The notes under the pieces: model-generated
What the model saw: only the letters and a program-made list of their open reading frames with translations
Told to the model about the DNA's origin: nothing
Database searches by the model: none
Assembly: GCA_009785605.1 (NCBI GenBank)
Contig: WQVY01000012.1
Coordinates: forward strand, 1 to 43,900
DNA from: Defluviitaleaceae bacterium
GTDB taxonomy: Bacteria; Bacillota; Clostridia; Lachnospirales; WQUN01
Reading direction: 5' to 3'
Length of the DNA: 43,900 bases
Translations under genes and position numbers: made by a program
Shown: positions 26,332-34,017 of the stretch, in pieces
How the letters are laid out: each line of letters opens with the position of its first letter
Numbering within the stretch: position 1 is the first letter of the stretch

Positions 26332-26337
26332 CTCAAA
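26332..26337 (+). promoter_or_regulatory. -10 box of the secreted-peptide gene
   Basis: A perfect TATAAT on the plus strand, with no good -35 box; the palindrome ends where the -35 region begins. The resulting leader is short (about 15 nt). Confidence 0.4.
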
Positions 26338-26358
26338 TAAAAAACGGAGGCGATGTAC

Positions 26359-26517
26359 ATGTTTATGGACAAGTTGAAGAATGTTGTAGGATTTGGGTTG
26401 GTGCTGTGTATTATGGGAACATTACTGCTGTCTGCACCGGTTACTGTATTGGCGGCGGATATTGATATTACTCCATTTTGCATACTCGACCCATGCAAAA
26501 ATGGTGGAGATGATTAA
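26359..26517 (+). CDS. Secreted small peptide, candidate signalling pheromone
   Basis: GGAGG eight bases upstream and an ATG at 26359 open a 52-codon frame. Residues 1-33 form a classical signal peptide: MFMDKLKN, a hydrophobic core and SAPVTVLAA. Cleavage after VLA would release about 20 residues, ADIDITPFCILDPCKNGGDD, with two Cys. The gene ends tail-to-tail with the dual-HTH/TPR regulator, overlapping it by 4 nt, and diverges from the RiPP precursors. Small exported peptides encoded beside TPR-type regulators are the hallmark of RNPP quorum sensing, so I infer a pheromone; an immunity peptide or a third product peptide is also possible. Confidence 0.7.
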   Translation: MFMDKLKNVVGFGLVLCIMGTLLLSAPVTVLAADIDITPFCILDPCKNGGDD

Positions 26518-28493
26518 AAATCCACACCAAGATGCTCTTTAACATAGCTCTTAATAACACTAATATTTTTCTGCCTTCCTAAAAGTCCGGAGCCGTAATA
26601 AGCCAAGGCAAAAAAGGGAAGGCAATTTTCTTTATCTCCTAAACTCAACATTCCACAAGCCCGATTAACAGCGAAATTTGGTAAAGTTTGCAATCTGCAA
26701 TGTTTAACATCCATTTCGTCCCCAATTATAGCAAGCTCCAGTGATTCCTTATGGCGCCCTTCACGCCCCAGCCATGTTGAGTAATTATACTGTACAGTGG
26801 TGTACATGCGTATTTTTTCATGTTCGTCTACATAATATCGGTTCATGCTCTCAAGTAAATCTTCAAAAAGCCGCAAACCCTCACGCATTTTTCCCATACC
26901 ACATAAACTGTTTGCCATCTGATTTACCGCTAACAATTCGCGGTAGGTAAGACGCGTCCTCGCAACTAGGCCTATATCAAGTTCCTTTTCACGTGTCAAA
27001 TTTATTACATCGTGAAGCATAGCTATATGCACTGCAGTATAACCGTTTTCTTCGCAGTATAAACTTGCCTTTGCCATTTCAATAAACTGCGTAATAATAT
27101 TGTAATAGTAGCGCTTTTTCTTTGTCATGGCTATTGTATCTTTCTTCTTTGCCTCATTCACATTCTTTATTAGTTTTTCAAGCAGTTCCTTCGCCTCCGG
27201 ATACTCCCCATTAACAAGTGAAATATTAATCTCATCCCGCAACTGCTTATTCTCGAAATCTTCAAAGGATATAAAAGTATTAAAATAATGATTTATATGC
27301 CGCCCCAGCCGTTGCATTATAGCTTCCAACAGGTATACCTTATCCAGGGGGTAGCGCATACCTTCAATTTTACTCAATGTCCCTGTTGTACAAAGCCCAT
27401 CACAAAGTTTTTGTAGGGTTAACTCAGCATCATATTTTAACTGCGATATCAGTCCGCCAATGCTATCACATGCGATGACTTTACCATGGGTGTAAATTGG
27501 CTGTGGCATGGGTGGGCGCACTGTTTCTATGCCGTGGGTGTTAATGGATATGCCATGTTCTTGTGCGTACTGCAACAAGCCATCTGCCTTATTATGTCTG
27601 CGTAATAAGACATATCCGGCAATAGCCTGGGGTATCAGTTGCGAAAGCTCACCGGTTGCCCCTGTTGCATGCAGACAGTAGACCTTAAGCTCTGCAAAAT
27701 CGGGCACATAAAAGCCGTTGTTGCGCTTAAGCGCTATCTTGTGCCCGGCATCACATGTATCCAAAGCTTCGTCGTAATTTTTTTCTTGTATATAACACTG
27801 TGCCATGGTCAATAGCATAGGTGCGTACATACGCTCTTTATCTTTATCGTCTTGCGGTAGGAGGGTTAGCCCTGTGAATATATCCCCTAGTAGTGCTATC
27901 GCATAAGACGTGTTGTCTTCTCGCATATAAGTACGCGCCATATTGTGAAGCAGCGGGCCTTCTTCAAATATAAGCATGTCCCCGGTAATAGGGTCTTCGA
28001 CAAGTTCAGGGTATGTTATGCTCAAACCTTCTTTAATAAGCCGCCTTATTTCCGCCGGGTCTTTTCCTAGTGTTTCCATCAATACTACTTCTTGGCTTAT
28101 TAAGATCTGCCTGTTAATACCCTGCGAAAAATTATCATTTTCCTTCATTTCGCTTAGCAGGTCTAACCCTTTCTGGCGGAAAATCGTGTCTTCTTTTGCA
28201 TAGGTCGTGTAACAGGTTAAGGTATCGTATAGTTGTAACAGCTCCGTCGTCTGGTTTTCTATGCATGGGATAAAAAATGTATCAACTGACATATCCAGAG
28301 TATCCATTAACTTGTTAAAGTTATCTACCCTAATGTTTTGGCGGCCTTTTTCCGCACGCAGGATGGTCAACTGGGATAAAATCGCATCCTCCTTCATACC
28401 ACTATAAGACATGACATCTTGCATTGCCATCCTTGCCATGCGCCTTCGGGCACGCACTTCTTTTATTACATCACTTGGTAAAAAACTTGCCAT
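26514..28493 (-). CDS. Dual-HTH regulator with TPR-like repeats, candidate peptide receptor
   Basis: This 659-residue paralog of the regulator at 2783-4702 has the same order: HTH at about 5-65 (DVIKEVRARRRMARMAMQDV), TPR-like helical repeats, a second HTH-like segment at about 340-400 (LISQLKYDAELTLQKLCDGL) with the shared MQRLGRHINHYFNTF motif, then further TPR-like repeats ending NFAVNRACGMLSLGDKENCL. No signal peptide or membrane segment is present. GGAGGGG precedes ATG 28493. The clean promoter at 28528-28556 suggests constitutive expression. It converges on the secreted-peptide gene and neighbours the RiPP locus, so it probably regulates both; the ligand is inferred from position. Confidence 0.75.
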   Translation of the reverse strand: MASFLPSDVIKEVRARRRMARMAMQDVMSYSGMKEDAILSQLTILRAEKGRQNIRVDNFNKLMDTLDMSVDTFFIPCIENQTTELLQLYDTLTCYTTYAKEDTIFRQKGLDLLSEMKENDNFSQGINRQILISQEVVLMETLGKDPAEIRRLIKEGLSITYPELVEDPITGDMLIFEEGPLLHNMARTYMREDNTSYAIALLGDIFTGLTLLPQDDKDKERMYAPMLLTMAQCYIQEKNYDEALDTCDAGHKIALKRNNGFYVPDFAELKVYCLHATGATGELSQLIPQAIAGYVLLRRHNKADGLLQYAQEHGISINTHGIETVRPPMPQPIYTHGKVIACDSIGGLISQLKYDAELTLQKLCDGLCTTGTLSKIEGMRYPLDKVYLLEAIMQRLGRHINHYFNTFISFEDFENKQLRDEINISLVNGEYPEAKELLEKLIKNVNEAKKKDTIAMTKKKRYYYNIITQFIEMAKASLYCEENGYTAVHIAMLHDVINLTREKELDIGLVARTRLTYRELLAVNQMANSLCGMGKMREGLRLFEDLLESMNRYYVDEHEKIRMYTTVQYNYSTWLGREGRHKESLELAIIGDEMDVKHCRLQTLPNFAVNRACGMLSLGDKENCLPFFALAYYGSGLLGRQKNISVIKSYVKEHLGVDF

Positions 28494-28527
28494 TATACCC
28501 CTCCTATACCTCCAACGCATTTAATCA

Positions 28528-28556
28528 ATTATACCCCATATGAGAGCAGAATGCAA
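28528..28556 (-). promoter_or_regulatory. Promoter of the dual-HTH regulator
   Basis: On the minus strand TTGCAT (28551-28556) and TATAAT (28528-28533) are exactly 17 bp apart. Confidence 0.7.
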
Positions 28557-28598
28557 ATCATTTAGCATAATATAGATAAGTGCTCTTACTTGAACAAC

Positions 28599-28645
28599 AA
28601 AAAAAGGGCGACGCTGCTAATAAAGATTAGCAACATCGCCCTTCA
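28599..28645 (-). terminator. Rho-independent terminator of the S24 repressor gene
   Basis: On the minus strand AAGGGCGATGTTGCTAAT pairs with ATTAGCAGCGTCGCCCTT, followed by a T-run. Confidence 0.85.
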
Positions 28646-28667
28646 CATGTTTATATACAATTGTTAA

Positions 28668-29438
28668 TTACTCCGCAATACCAATAACCAACCCCACAGT
28701 GCGCAAATACTCTGGCTGGGATATCTGCTTTGGTGCGTATGATTTATTAAGCGACTCCAGGAAAATAGCGCTTTTTTTATTGTCTATCCGCAATCTTTTG
28801 CAATAGGCCTCACCATCATATACAAATATGCCTACGTTATCTGGCTCTACTTTGGGGGTGGCTTTTACAAACACAATGTCCCCGTCACAGATTTTGGGCT
28901 CCATACTGTCGCCGCGTATTTTTACGCAAAAGTCAGCTTTTTGGCTTACTGGCGTTGCCACAAAGCGCATCACTTCAAAATCAGAGTCGCTGTCATCTGT
29001 AAGATAGCTTCCCAGGCCCGCACTGGCTTGTTGGTGATAGACGTTGAGCGTCACCCATTGGTCGCCTTCGTGCTTGCTTCCCCCTTGGGCGTTGGCACCT
29101 AGGAAGTTTACGCGCTCTAACTCTTTGCGCATTACCACTTCTATTAGGCCCTTGCCATGGGTATCTAGCTGGCGGTACTGGGTTATGTGGTCATGCTCGG
29201 CGTTGGTTAGTATGGCAACCTCGTCGGCTTTGCGGCGGTTTTCTGTCATGCCCATTAGATAATCTATAGAAACGTTAAAATGCCTTGCCAGCATCTGCAG
29301 CACTTCGGAGTTAGGCTCTCTAAACCCGGACTCATAGTTGGCATAGGTACTGTAGTTTATGGGTAGTAGGCCCACCAACTCCCTTTTGCTAAGGTTTTTT
29401 TCCCTGCGCAGGGTACGCAGGCGTTCGGCTATAACCAT
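28668..29438 (-). CDS. XRE/S24 LexA-CI-like repressor
   Basis: The protein has 256 residues. An XRE HTH covers about 4-63 (LRTLRREKNLSKRELVGLLP). The C-terminal S24 peptidase domain has the self-cleavage site A140-G141 (ASAGLGSY), the catalytic Ser S178 (RGDSMEP) and Lys K214 (AYCKRLR). Such proteins repress genes until RecA filaments trigger their self-cleavage after DNA damage. It diverges from the small Cro-like protein at 29678, an arrangement like a phage switch, though no phage structural genes are nearby; it may be a prophage remnant or a stress regulator. A terminator follows. Confidence 0.88.
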   Translation of the reverse strand: MVIAERLRTLRREKNLSKRELVGLLPINYSTYANYESGFREPNSEVLQMLARHFNVSIDYLMGMTENRRKADEVAILTNAEHDHITQYRQLDTHGKGLIEVVMRKELERVNFLGANAQGGSKHEGDQWVTLNVYHQQASAGLGSYLTDDSDSDFEVMRFVATPVSQKADFCVKIRGDSMEPKICDGDIVFVKATPKVEPDNVGIFVYDGEAYCKRLRIDNKKSAIFLESLNKSYAPKQISQPEYLRTVGLVIGIAE

Positions 29439-29605
29439 ACATGACTCCCCTTCTTGTGCGTATCATCTTATATTGCGTTATACATACATCTTATGCATAC
29501 ATTCGTTCGTTATTCTGATTATAGTACACGGGATTTTTTTTTGCAACAACACTTGCAGTAATTATTCATGAAATGCATGTATTGCGAAATTATTTTCGCT
29601 TTCTA

Positions 29606-29634
29606 TTGACATTGTACACCATTTGTGTAATTAT
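29606..29634 (+). promoter_or_regulatory. Promoter of the small Cro-like gene
   Basis: Perfect TTGACA (29606-29611) and AATTAT (29629-29634) with 17-bp spacing, or TAATTA with 16. TGTACACCATTTGTGTAA between the boxes is partly palindromic and could be an operator. The 239-bp intergenic region otherwise holds AT-rich DNA only. Confidence 0.55.
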
Positions 29635-29677
29635 TAGCCTCGAAAACGAGCTTAGCTGCACAAGATTGGGGGAACAT

Positions 29678-29875
29678 GTGTTTATTAATATTGAAGTAGA
29701 ACGCCTTCGCCGTTATATGAGCAGGGCAGACTTGGCACGGGCGCTATGCGTTAACGTAGATACCTTGGGCGATTGGATACATAAGCGACGCGCCATCCCC
29801 GCAGAAGGGTTGCGCGCCCTATCTCGCCTTTTTGAAGGGTGCAGCTTGGATTACCTGCTCAAAGAAAGAAGCTAA
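29678..29875 (+). CDS. Small Cro-like HTH protein
   Basis: The frame is open further upstream, but a GTG at 29678 with TTGGGGGAAC before it gives a compact 65-residue protein and lies after the promoter at 29606-29634. It contains LRRYMSRADLARALCVNVDT followed by LGDWIHKRRAIP and LFEGCSLDYLL, a typical XRE/Cro helix-turn-helix with no extra domain. It is divergent from the S24 repressor, and the two likely control each other; that is inference from arrangement. A terminator follows at 29923. Confidence 0.65.
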   Translation: MFINIEVERLRRYMSRADLARALCVNVDTLGDWIHKRRAIPAEGLRALSRLFEGCSLDYLLKERS

Positions 29876-29922
29876 CTCCAGAATATGTACATTTGACTTC
29901 AAGTCTATTGATGCCTGATATC

Positions 29923-29974
29923 AAAAAAAGAGCAACCCACAAGGTTTTATCCTGTTTGTGGGTTGCTCTTTTTT
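29923..29974. terminator. Bidirectional terminator
   Basis: AAAAAAGAGCAACCCACAA and TTGTGGGTTGCTCTTTTTT form a long stem with A/T runs on both sides, serving the converging genes at 29875 and 29989. Confidence 0.9.
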
Positions 29975-29988
29975 GCAGACTTTTATTC

Positions 29989-30195
29989 CTATGCTTGTGA
30001 CGCTAGATACTGGTTAATTTCTTCAACCATACTATCTACATCTACACCATGAGACATGCCCGCTTCTTCTAATGTCTCGCCTTTGGCTGCGGGACAACCT
30101 ACACATTGCATACCTTTTGTTAGTAGAATCGGTGCTATGCCGCTATCTATTTGCAAAATATCGGCTATAATCATGTCTTTTGTTACTTTTGCCAT
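29989..30195 (-). CDS. DUF1858 domain protein
   Basis: This 68-residue protein starts MAKVTKDMIIADILQID and has CVGCPAAKGETLEEA, the CxxC pair of the DUF1858 / hybrid-cluster-protein-associated redox disulfide family. It probably takes part in redox or iron-sulfur chemistry; the partner is unknown. AGGAGG lies upstream. It follows the two signal peptidase genes on the same strand by 43 bp and may share their transcript, which then ends at the terminator at 29923-29974. Confidence 0.85.
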   Translation of the reverse strand: MAKVTKDMIIADILQIDSGIAPILLTKGMQCVGCPAAKGETLEEAGMSHGVDVDSMVEEINQYLASQA

Positions 30196-30238
30196 ATGGT
30201 GGCTCCTCCTTTTATGCCAAAACGTTTAGCTTTGGCAT

Positions 30239-30880
30239 TTATCTATTTGTTAGATTTGCAAACCCTGGAAAATATCTAAAGACCACCCTGCCCAATATCC
30301 TGCTGTGTGGGATATATATCTCACTCCAGCCCCGGGAATCTTCGGAGCGGTCGCGATAGTCGCCTAGCACAAATACGTGCCCTTCGGGGATTGTATATGG
30401 CTCAAGTTGGCCGGTGGCTGCATTTATGATGCCAAAATTACCTCTTATATTGCCCTTTACAAACTCGTACCGCTGGGGCACGCTTGAGCCATTAATATAC
30501 ACATGCCCATCTATTATAATCAAGCTCTCGCCTGGCAAGCCCAATATACGCTTTACATACAGGGTCGGGTCTCCCTCTGGCCCACGAAAGACTATCATCT
30601 CATAACGCCGTGGCTCACGAAAAAGATATGACAAACGAAATGCCACAATACGGTCGCCTGTTATGATGGTATCTTCCATGCTGGGGGTGGGTACCCTGGC
30701 GTTAACAATTATAAAGCTATTAAAAAACATAGCGAACAATATCACAAAAATTATAGTCTTGGCCCAGCTCAACACCTCTTTGGCCAGCTCATGTTTTACA
30801 TCGGGTGTTTCTGGCTCGGGAGGCGGGGGCTTTACTGGTGGGGTGTAGTGTATTATGGGCTTTTTTCTGGGGTTTATCAT
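30239..30880 (-). CDS. lepB: Type I signal peptidase (tandem copy 2)
   Basis: The 213-residue protein has a proline-rich cytoplasmic N-terminus (KPPPPEPE), one membrane helix at about 43-60, the catalytic Ser S67 (PTPSMEDT) and Lys K110 (YVKRILGLPGE), and the C-terminal box VFVLGDYRDRSEDSRGW. It is clearly a duplicate of the gene 12 nt upstream, sharing DVKxEL...EVLSWAKTIIFV and RLSYLFREP. It lacks the second basic arm of copy 1. It should cleave signal peptides of exported proteins; why two tandem copies exist is not evident. Confidence 0.92.
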   Translation of the reverse strand: MINPRKKPIIHYTPPVKPPPPEPETPDVKHELAKEVLSWAKTIIFVILFAMFFNSFIIVNARVPTPSMEDTIITGDRIVAFRLSYLFREPRRYEMIVFRGPEGDPTLYVKRILGLPGESLIIIDGHVYINGSSVPQRYEFVKGNIRGNFGIINAATGQLEPYTIPEGHVFVLGDYRDRSEDSRGWSEIYIPHSRILGRVVFRYFPGFANLTNR

Positions 30881-30892
30881 ATCATGTACCTC

Positions 30893-31546
30893 TTATTGTC
30901 TCGACAAGTTCGCAAACCCAGGGAAATATCTAAACACCGCGCGGCCCAATAACCTGCCTCGTGGGACAAAAGTCTCCTGCCATAGCCGCGAATCTGCAGA
31001 GTTGGAGCGGTAATCGCCCAGCACAAAAAAGTGCCCCTCTGGTATAATAAAGGGTTCCAACACCCCTGTTTCTGGGTTTCTTACGCCATGGTCGCCAAAT
31101 ATTGGGCCCTTAACAAAGTCTGACCGCTGTGGGGTATCTGAGCCATTTATATATACTTGCCCATTGATGATAATTAGGCTTTCGCCCGGCAACCCAATTA
31201 TGCGCTTAACATATATGATACTACTTCCATCGCGCCCAAACACTACAATATCATACCGCTGCGGCTCGCGAAAGAGGTAGGATAGACGGAAAGCTACCAG
31301 GCGGTCGTTGGTTTGGATGGTATTTTCCATACTTGGGGTTGGCACCCAAGCATTGACTATAACAATATTGTTAAAAAAAGCCGCGAATAATAACACAAAA
31401 ATGATTGTCTTTGCCCAGCTTAAGACTTCCTGCCAAAGCTCTTTCTTGACATCGGGAATCTCACCATTGTTGGGCTTGGACTTTCTATTCAGTGCTTTTA
31501 CTACCGGCTTATATTGAACTCGCGGGGGTTCTTTTTGTGAGAACAT
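30893..31546 (-). CDS. lepB: Type I signal peptidase (tandem copy 1)
   Basis: The 217-residue protein has a basic cytoplasmic tail, a membrane helix at about 47-65, the catalytic Ser S72 (PTPSMENT) and Lys K114 (YVKRIIGLPGE), and the box FFVLGDYRSNSADSRLW. The start ATG 31546 has GAGGT six bases upstream. It is the first gene of a probable operon with copy 2 and the DUF1858 gene, driven by the promoter at 31580-31608. Confidence 0.92.
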   Translation of the reverse strand: MFSQKEPPRVQYKPVVKALNRKSKPNNGEIPDVKKELWQEVLSWAKTIIFVLLFAAFFNNIVIVNAWVPTPSMENTIQTNDRLVAFRLSYLFREPQRYDIVVFGRDGSSIIYVKRIIGLPGESLIIINGQVYINGSDTPQRSDFVKGPIFGDHGVRNPETGVLEPFIIPEGHFFVLGDYRSNSADSRLWQETFVPRGRLLGRAVFRYFPGFANLSRQ

Positions 31547-31579
31547 CAAATACCTCGTTTACATAAAAATATTGTGGCC

Positions 31580-31608
31580 AGTATAACATACGATGCGTAT
31601 AACATAAA
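31580..31608 (-). promoter_or_regulatory. Promoter of the tandem signal peptidase operon
   Basis: On the minus strand TTTATG (31603-31608) and TATACT (31580-31585) are 17 bp apart; ATACGCATCGTAT between them is a palindrome and a possible operator. Confidence 0.5.
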
Positions 31609-31719
31609 GGTTTTAACATATTTGTAAAAGGCTTGTGCACATAGTCTGCTCTTTATTTTTTTGATATATTGGCATAGTATTATAACCAATAATACACGAA
31701 ACCCACTTAGGAGGATAAC

Positions 31720-32085
31720 ATGATTAAACAAGATTGGCTTATGAAGCAGATAAAGGCCTTAATAGATGCCATAGCAATAATTATATTTCGCAAAGCTGCA
31801 ATAACATACGAGATACAAGACGAAGCAAATCACACTGTGACGGATACGTTTTATTTGCGCATCAATGAGCTGCTGGACAATGGCAACATCAACGAAGCAG
31901 AGGACTTGCTATATGAAACCATAGTCCCCAATGACATGAATCATCTTTTGCTTGCTGTTGACTTCTACCAAAGACTCAACGAAATTAGTGATGATGAACT
32001 AGAGCGGTGTGGGTTCTCAAGAGATGAAATAAACGACGGCCTTGCCGAAGTCATGAAAATATTTGGGATAGGATATTTGAGTTAG
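31720..32085 (+). CDS. DUF6483-like protein
   Basis: This 121-residue protein begins MIKQDWLMKQIKALIDAIA and has two helical hairpins (FYLRINELLDNGNINEAEDL, LAVDFYQRLNEISDDEL). It fits the small clostridial family DUF6483 as I remember it; its function is unknown. AGGAGG lies five bases before the start. It is transcribed away from the signal peptidases and towards the SPOCS/LysM gene. Confidence 0.65.
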   Translation: MIKQDWLMKQIKALIDAIAIIIFRKAAITYEIQDEANHTVTDTFYLRINELLDNGNINEAEDLLYETIVPNDMNHLLLAVDFYQRLNEISDDELERCGFSRDEINDGLAEVMKIFGIGYLS

Positions 32086-32098
32086 GCATTAATAAGGG

Positions 32099-32131
32099 AG
32101 CGCTATCTCTAGCGCTATCTCTAGCGCCCCC
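32099..32131 (+). repeat. Short tandem/inverted repeat after the DUF6483-like gene
   Basis: The 12-bp unit AGCGCTATCTCT occurs twice, followed by AGCGCC; outer GGGAGCGCTA and TAGCGCCCCC can pair. It may be a terminator of the preceding gene, followed by a T-rich stretch. Confidence 0.45.
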
Positions 32132-32231
32132 TTCCGGTTTTGATACTTTTGTAATAAGCGATTATTATCTTTTTGCGGTTTTTTTCTGCTTTGCGGCTGT
32201 TTTTGGGCCTATATGCGTGTTTTTATTGCTC

Positions 32232-33800
32232 TTACAGGCCTTTTTTTAGGATAAGCAGCTTTTGTTCGGGGCTTATCTTGCCGGGATGCTCTATGTCGTT
32301 AACAGCAAGCAGTTCGTCTATGGCTGTATTGTATTTCTTGGCTATTTTCCACAGAGTATCGCCTTGCTGCACGATGTATACGGTCATGCTGGCCATCCTT
32401 GCCAGGGCTTCATGGCTTAGCGCTGTAAACTCTATATTATGGATTATACGGGCTTCTTCTTCCTCTATTACTTGGGTATTAAAAGTCAGAAGGAATCGTA
32501 CCTCCGTCTCGCGGCCGCTTAGCATGCTAAAAGCTACATGGTCTATAGACGCATCTACACTTACACGCATAGACGGCCTAGAGCCTTTTGCTTCTATTAC
32601 CTGCCTAAAAGGTATCACAGTACGGAAGCTCCCCAGGGGGGCTGCATCGCTTTCGGCTACATACAAGATATCTGTGGTAATTGCACCTTCTACCACAACC
32701 TTGTCTTCCATTACTTTTACCTCGTCTAGGTACGCATTGCCTTTTACCCTAAAGATTTGCAGCATGTTGGGTGACGCGTTGCCAAGGGTTACAACTTCCT
32801 TGATTGGGGTCTGGTTACGGTTAAGGCATACTAAGCGTGGGAACCTTACCAGTGTCTTTGCCAGTGATAGCTGCTGGTTGATGCAGTATGCGTCTTCTAA
32901 TATTGGCATTATTTCTGTGCTATAGACTTTTAGCTGCACGCCTATAGATACTTCTATTTCTAGCACCCTATCTTCGCCGTCTTCGTCTTGGCGTATTTGC
33001 ACGTGTTGGTCCATGACTTGCAGGTTTACGTCTGCAAGCATGTCTTCTTTGGCTCCGGAAACATCTATTGGGCCGTTGAAGGGCAGCTCGCTTTCTACAA
33101 ACTCGATAATACTGTCGTCTGCATCGCCGCGGTATAGGGTTGTAACTAGTATCTCGCCGCTTAGGTTTACGCGGCCGCCTGCTATGCGTACGTCACGGTT
33201 GGTGATATTGGCTGTCACCAGTAGCACTTCGCGGATGTTGGGCTTGCTTGCGCCTAGTGGCAATGCGTCTTTGATAGAGAAACGCTCTTGCCTATGCTCT
33301 ATTGTGCGGTTGATGCTTAGGTTGCTTTTAAGAAGCTGATTTTCCGGCACGTCATGAATATGTACGACCATCTCGTGAGCATCTGAGCGCTCGGCATTGA
33401 CTTGGACATTTACGATGGCACGATAGTTGACCTTACGGTCGTTAAGCATACGATAATCTATGTGTGAAATCTCTGCTTTGGCTGTTACCCACATGTCCTT
33501 GGTCACGCCATCTACATTAATAAAGTCATCTATCGGGCGTGACAATGTTACAGCACATACCGGCTGGCCCGTAGCTTTTGCAATGTACAGCAGTGAGACG
33601 TTGAGCCGGCCCACAAAGTTTACGCGGTCTGTAGAAACCTCTGTACGGTCTATAATAATCTTTTCTTCGGTCTGTAGCAGCACTGCCATGTCTGGCCTTG
33701 CGTCTGGGACTATGATATCCCCTTCCAGCATAATCTGCGCTTGCTCGCTACCTACGCATTGATCCAGGAATACTTGTTCCCTTACCAGTTCATATGCCAC
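32232..33800 (-). CDS. Spore-associated SPOCS (DUF3794) and LysM protein
   Basis: The 522-residue protein has several DUF3794/SPOCS segments: residues 20-160 (EGDIIVPDARPDMAVLLQTE), 180-300 (SKPNIREVLLVTANITNRDV) and 320-460 (GNASPNMLQIFRVKGNAYLD). A C-terminal LysM at about 470-520 (VYIVQQGDTLWKIAKKYNTA) binds peptidoglycan. Proteins with this layout are found in spore-forming Firmicutes and are thought to assemble on the spore cortex or coat. It has no signal peptide, fitting action inside the mother cell. The start is a GTG at 33800 with GGAGGG seven bases upstream. It is the best evidence here for sporulation. Confidence 0.87.
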   Translation of the reverse strand: MAYELVREQVFLDQCVGSEQAQIMLEGDIIVPDARPDMAVLLQTEEKIIIDRTEVSTDRVNFVGRLNVSLLYIAKATGQPVCAVTLSRPIDDFINVDGVTKDMWVTAKAEISHIDYRMLNDRKVNYRAIVNVQVNAERSDAHEMVVHIHDVPENQLLKSNLSINRTIEHRQERFSIKDALPLGASKPNIREVLLVTANITNRDVRIAGGRVNLSGEILVTTLYRGDADDSIIEFVESELPFNGPIDVSGAKEDMLADVNLQVMDQHVQIRQDEDGEDRVLEIEVSIGVQLKVYSTEIMPILEDAYCINQQLSLAKTLVRFPRLVCLNRNQTPIKEVVTLGNASPNMLQIFRVKGNAYLDEVKVMEDKVVVEGAITTDILYVAESDAAPLGSFRTVIPFRQVIEAKGSRPSMRVSVDASIDHVAFSMLSGRETEVRFLLTFNTQVIEEEEARIIHNIEFTALSHEALARMASMTVYIVQQGDTLWKIAKKYNTAIDELLAVNDIEHPGKISPEQKLLILKKGL

Positions 33801-33816
33801 ACTGTAACCCTCCTTT

Positions 33817-33916
33817 TATAGCAATTCCCCCTTATAACGGTCCCGTCCAAGCCGAAAATAGCGGACGCTTCAACGCTTTTTCGGCTTAGGCGGGGCCGAT
33901 TTAAAGGTGAATTGCT
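33817..33916. repeat. Family B hairpin element, copy B3
   Basis: It begins TATAGCAATTCCCCCTTATA and ends GGTGAATTGCT; the core GCCGAAAATAGCGGACGCTT is identical to that of B1. It lies directly before the SPOCS gene's ribosome site, so it is in that gene's promoter region. Confidence 0.75.
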
Positions 33917-34017
33917 TACATTCTTGCACATGGTGAAACCTCCACATGAGGTGTATAAGTCAATGTATGAGTGTAAGGGGGTTTTTATTACTTTACAGCG
34001 AAATAATTGGATATAAG

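Noticed and set aside
29573-29677. A longer start for the Cro-like gene
   Set aside because: The extra 35 residues include the -35 and -10 region and have no ribosome site; the GTG at 29678 fits better.
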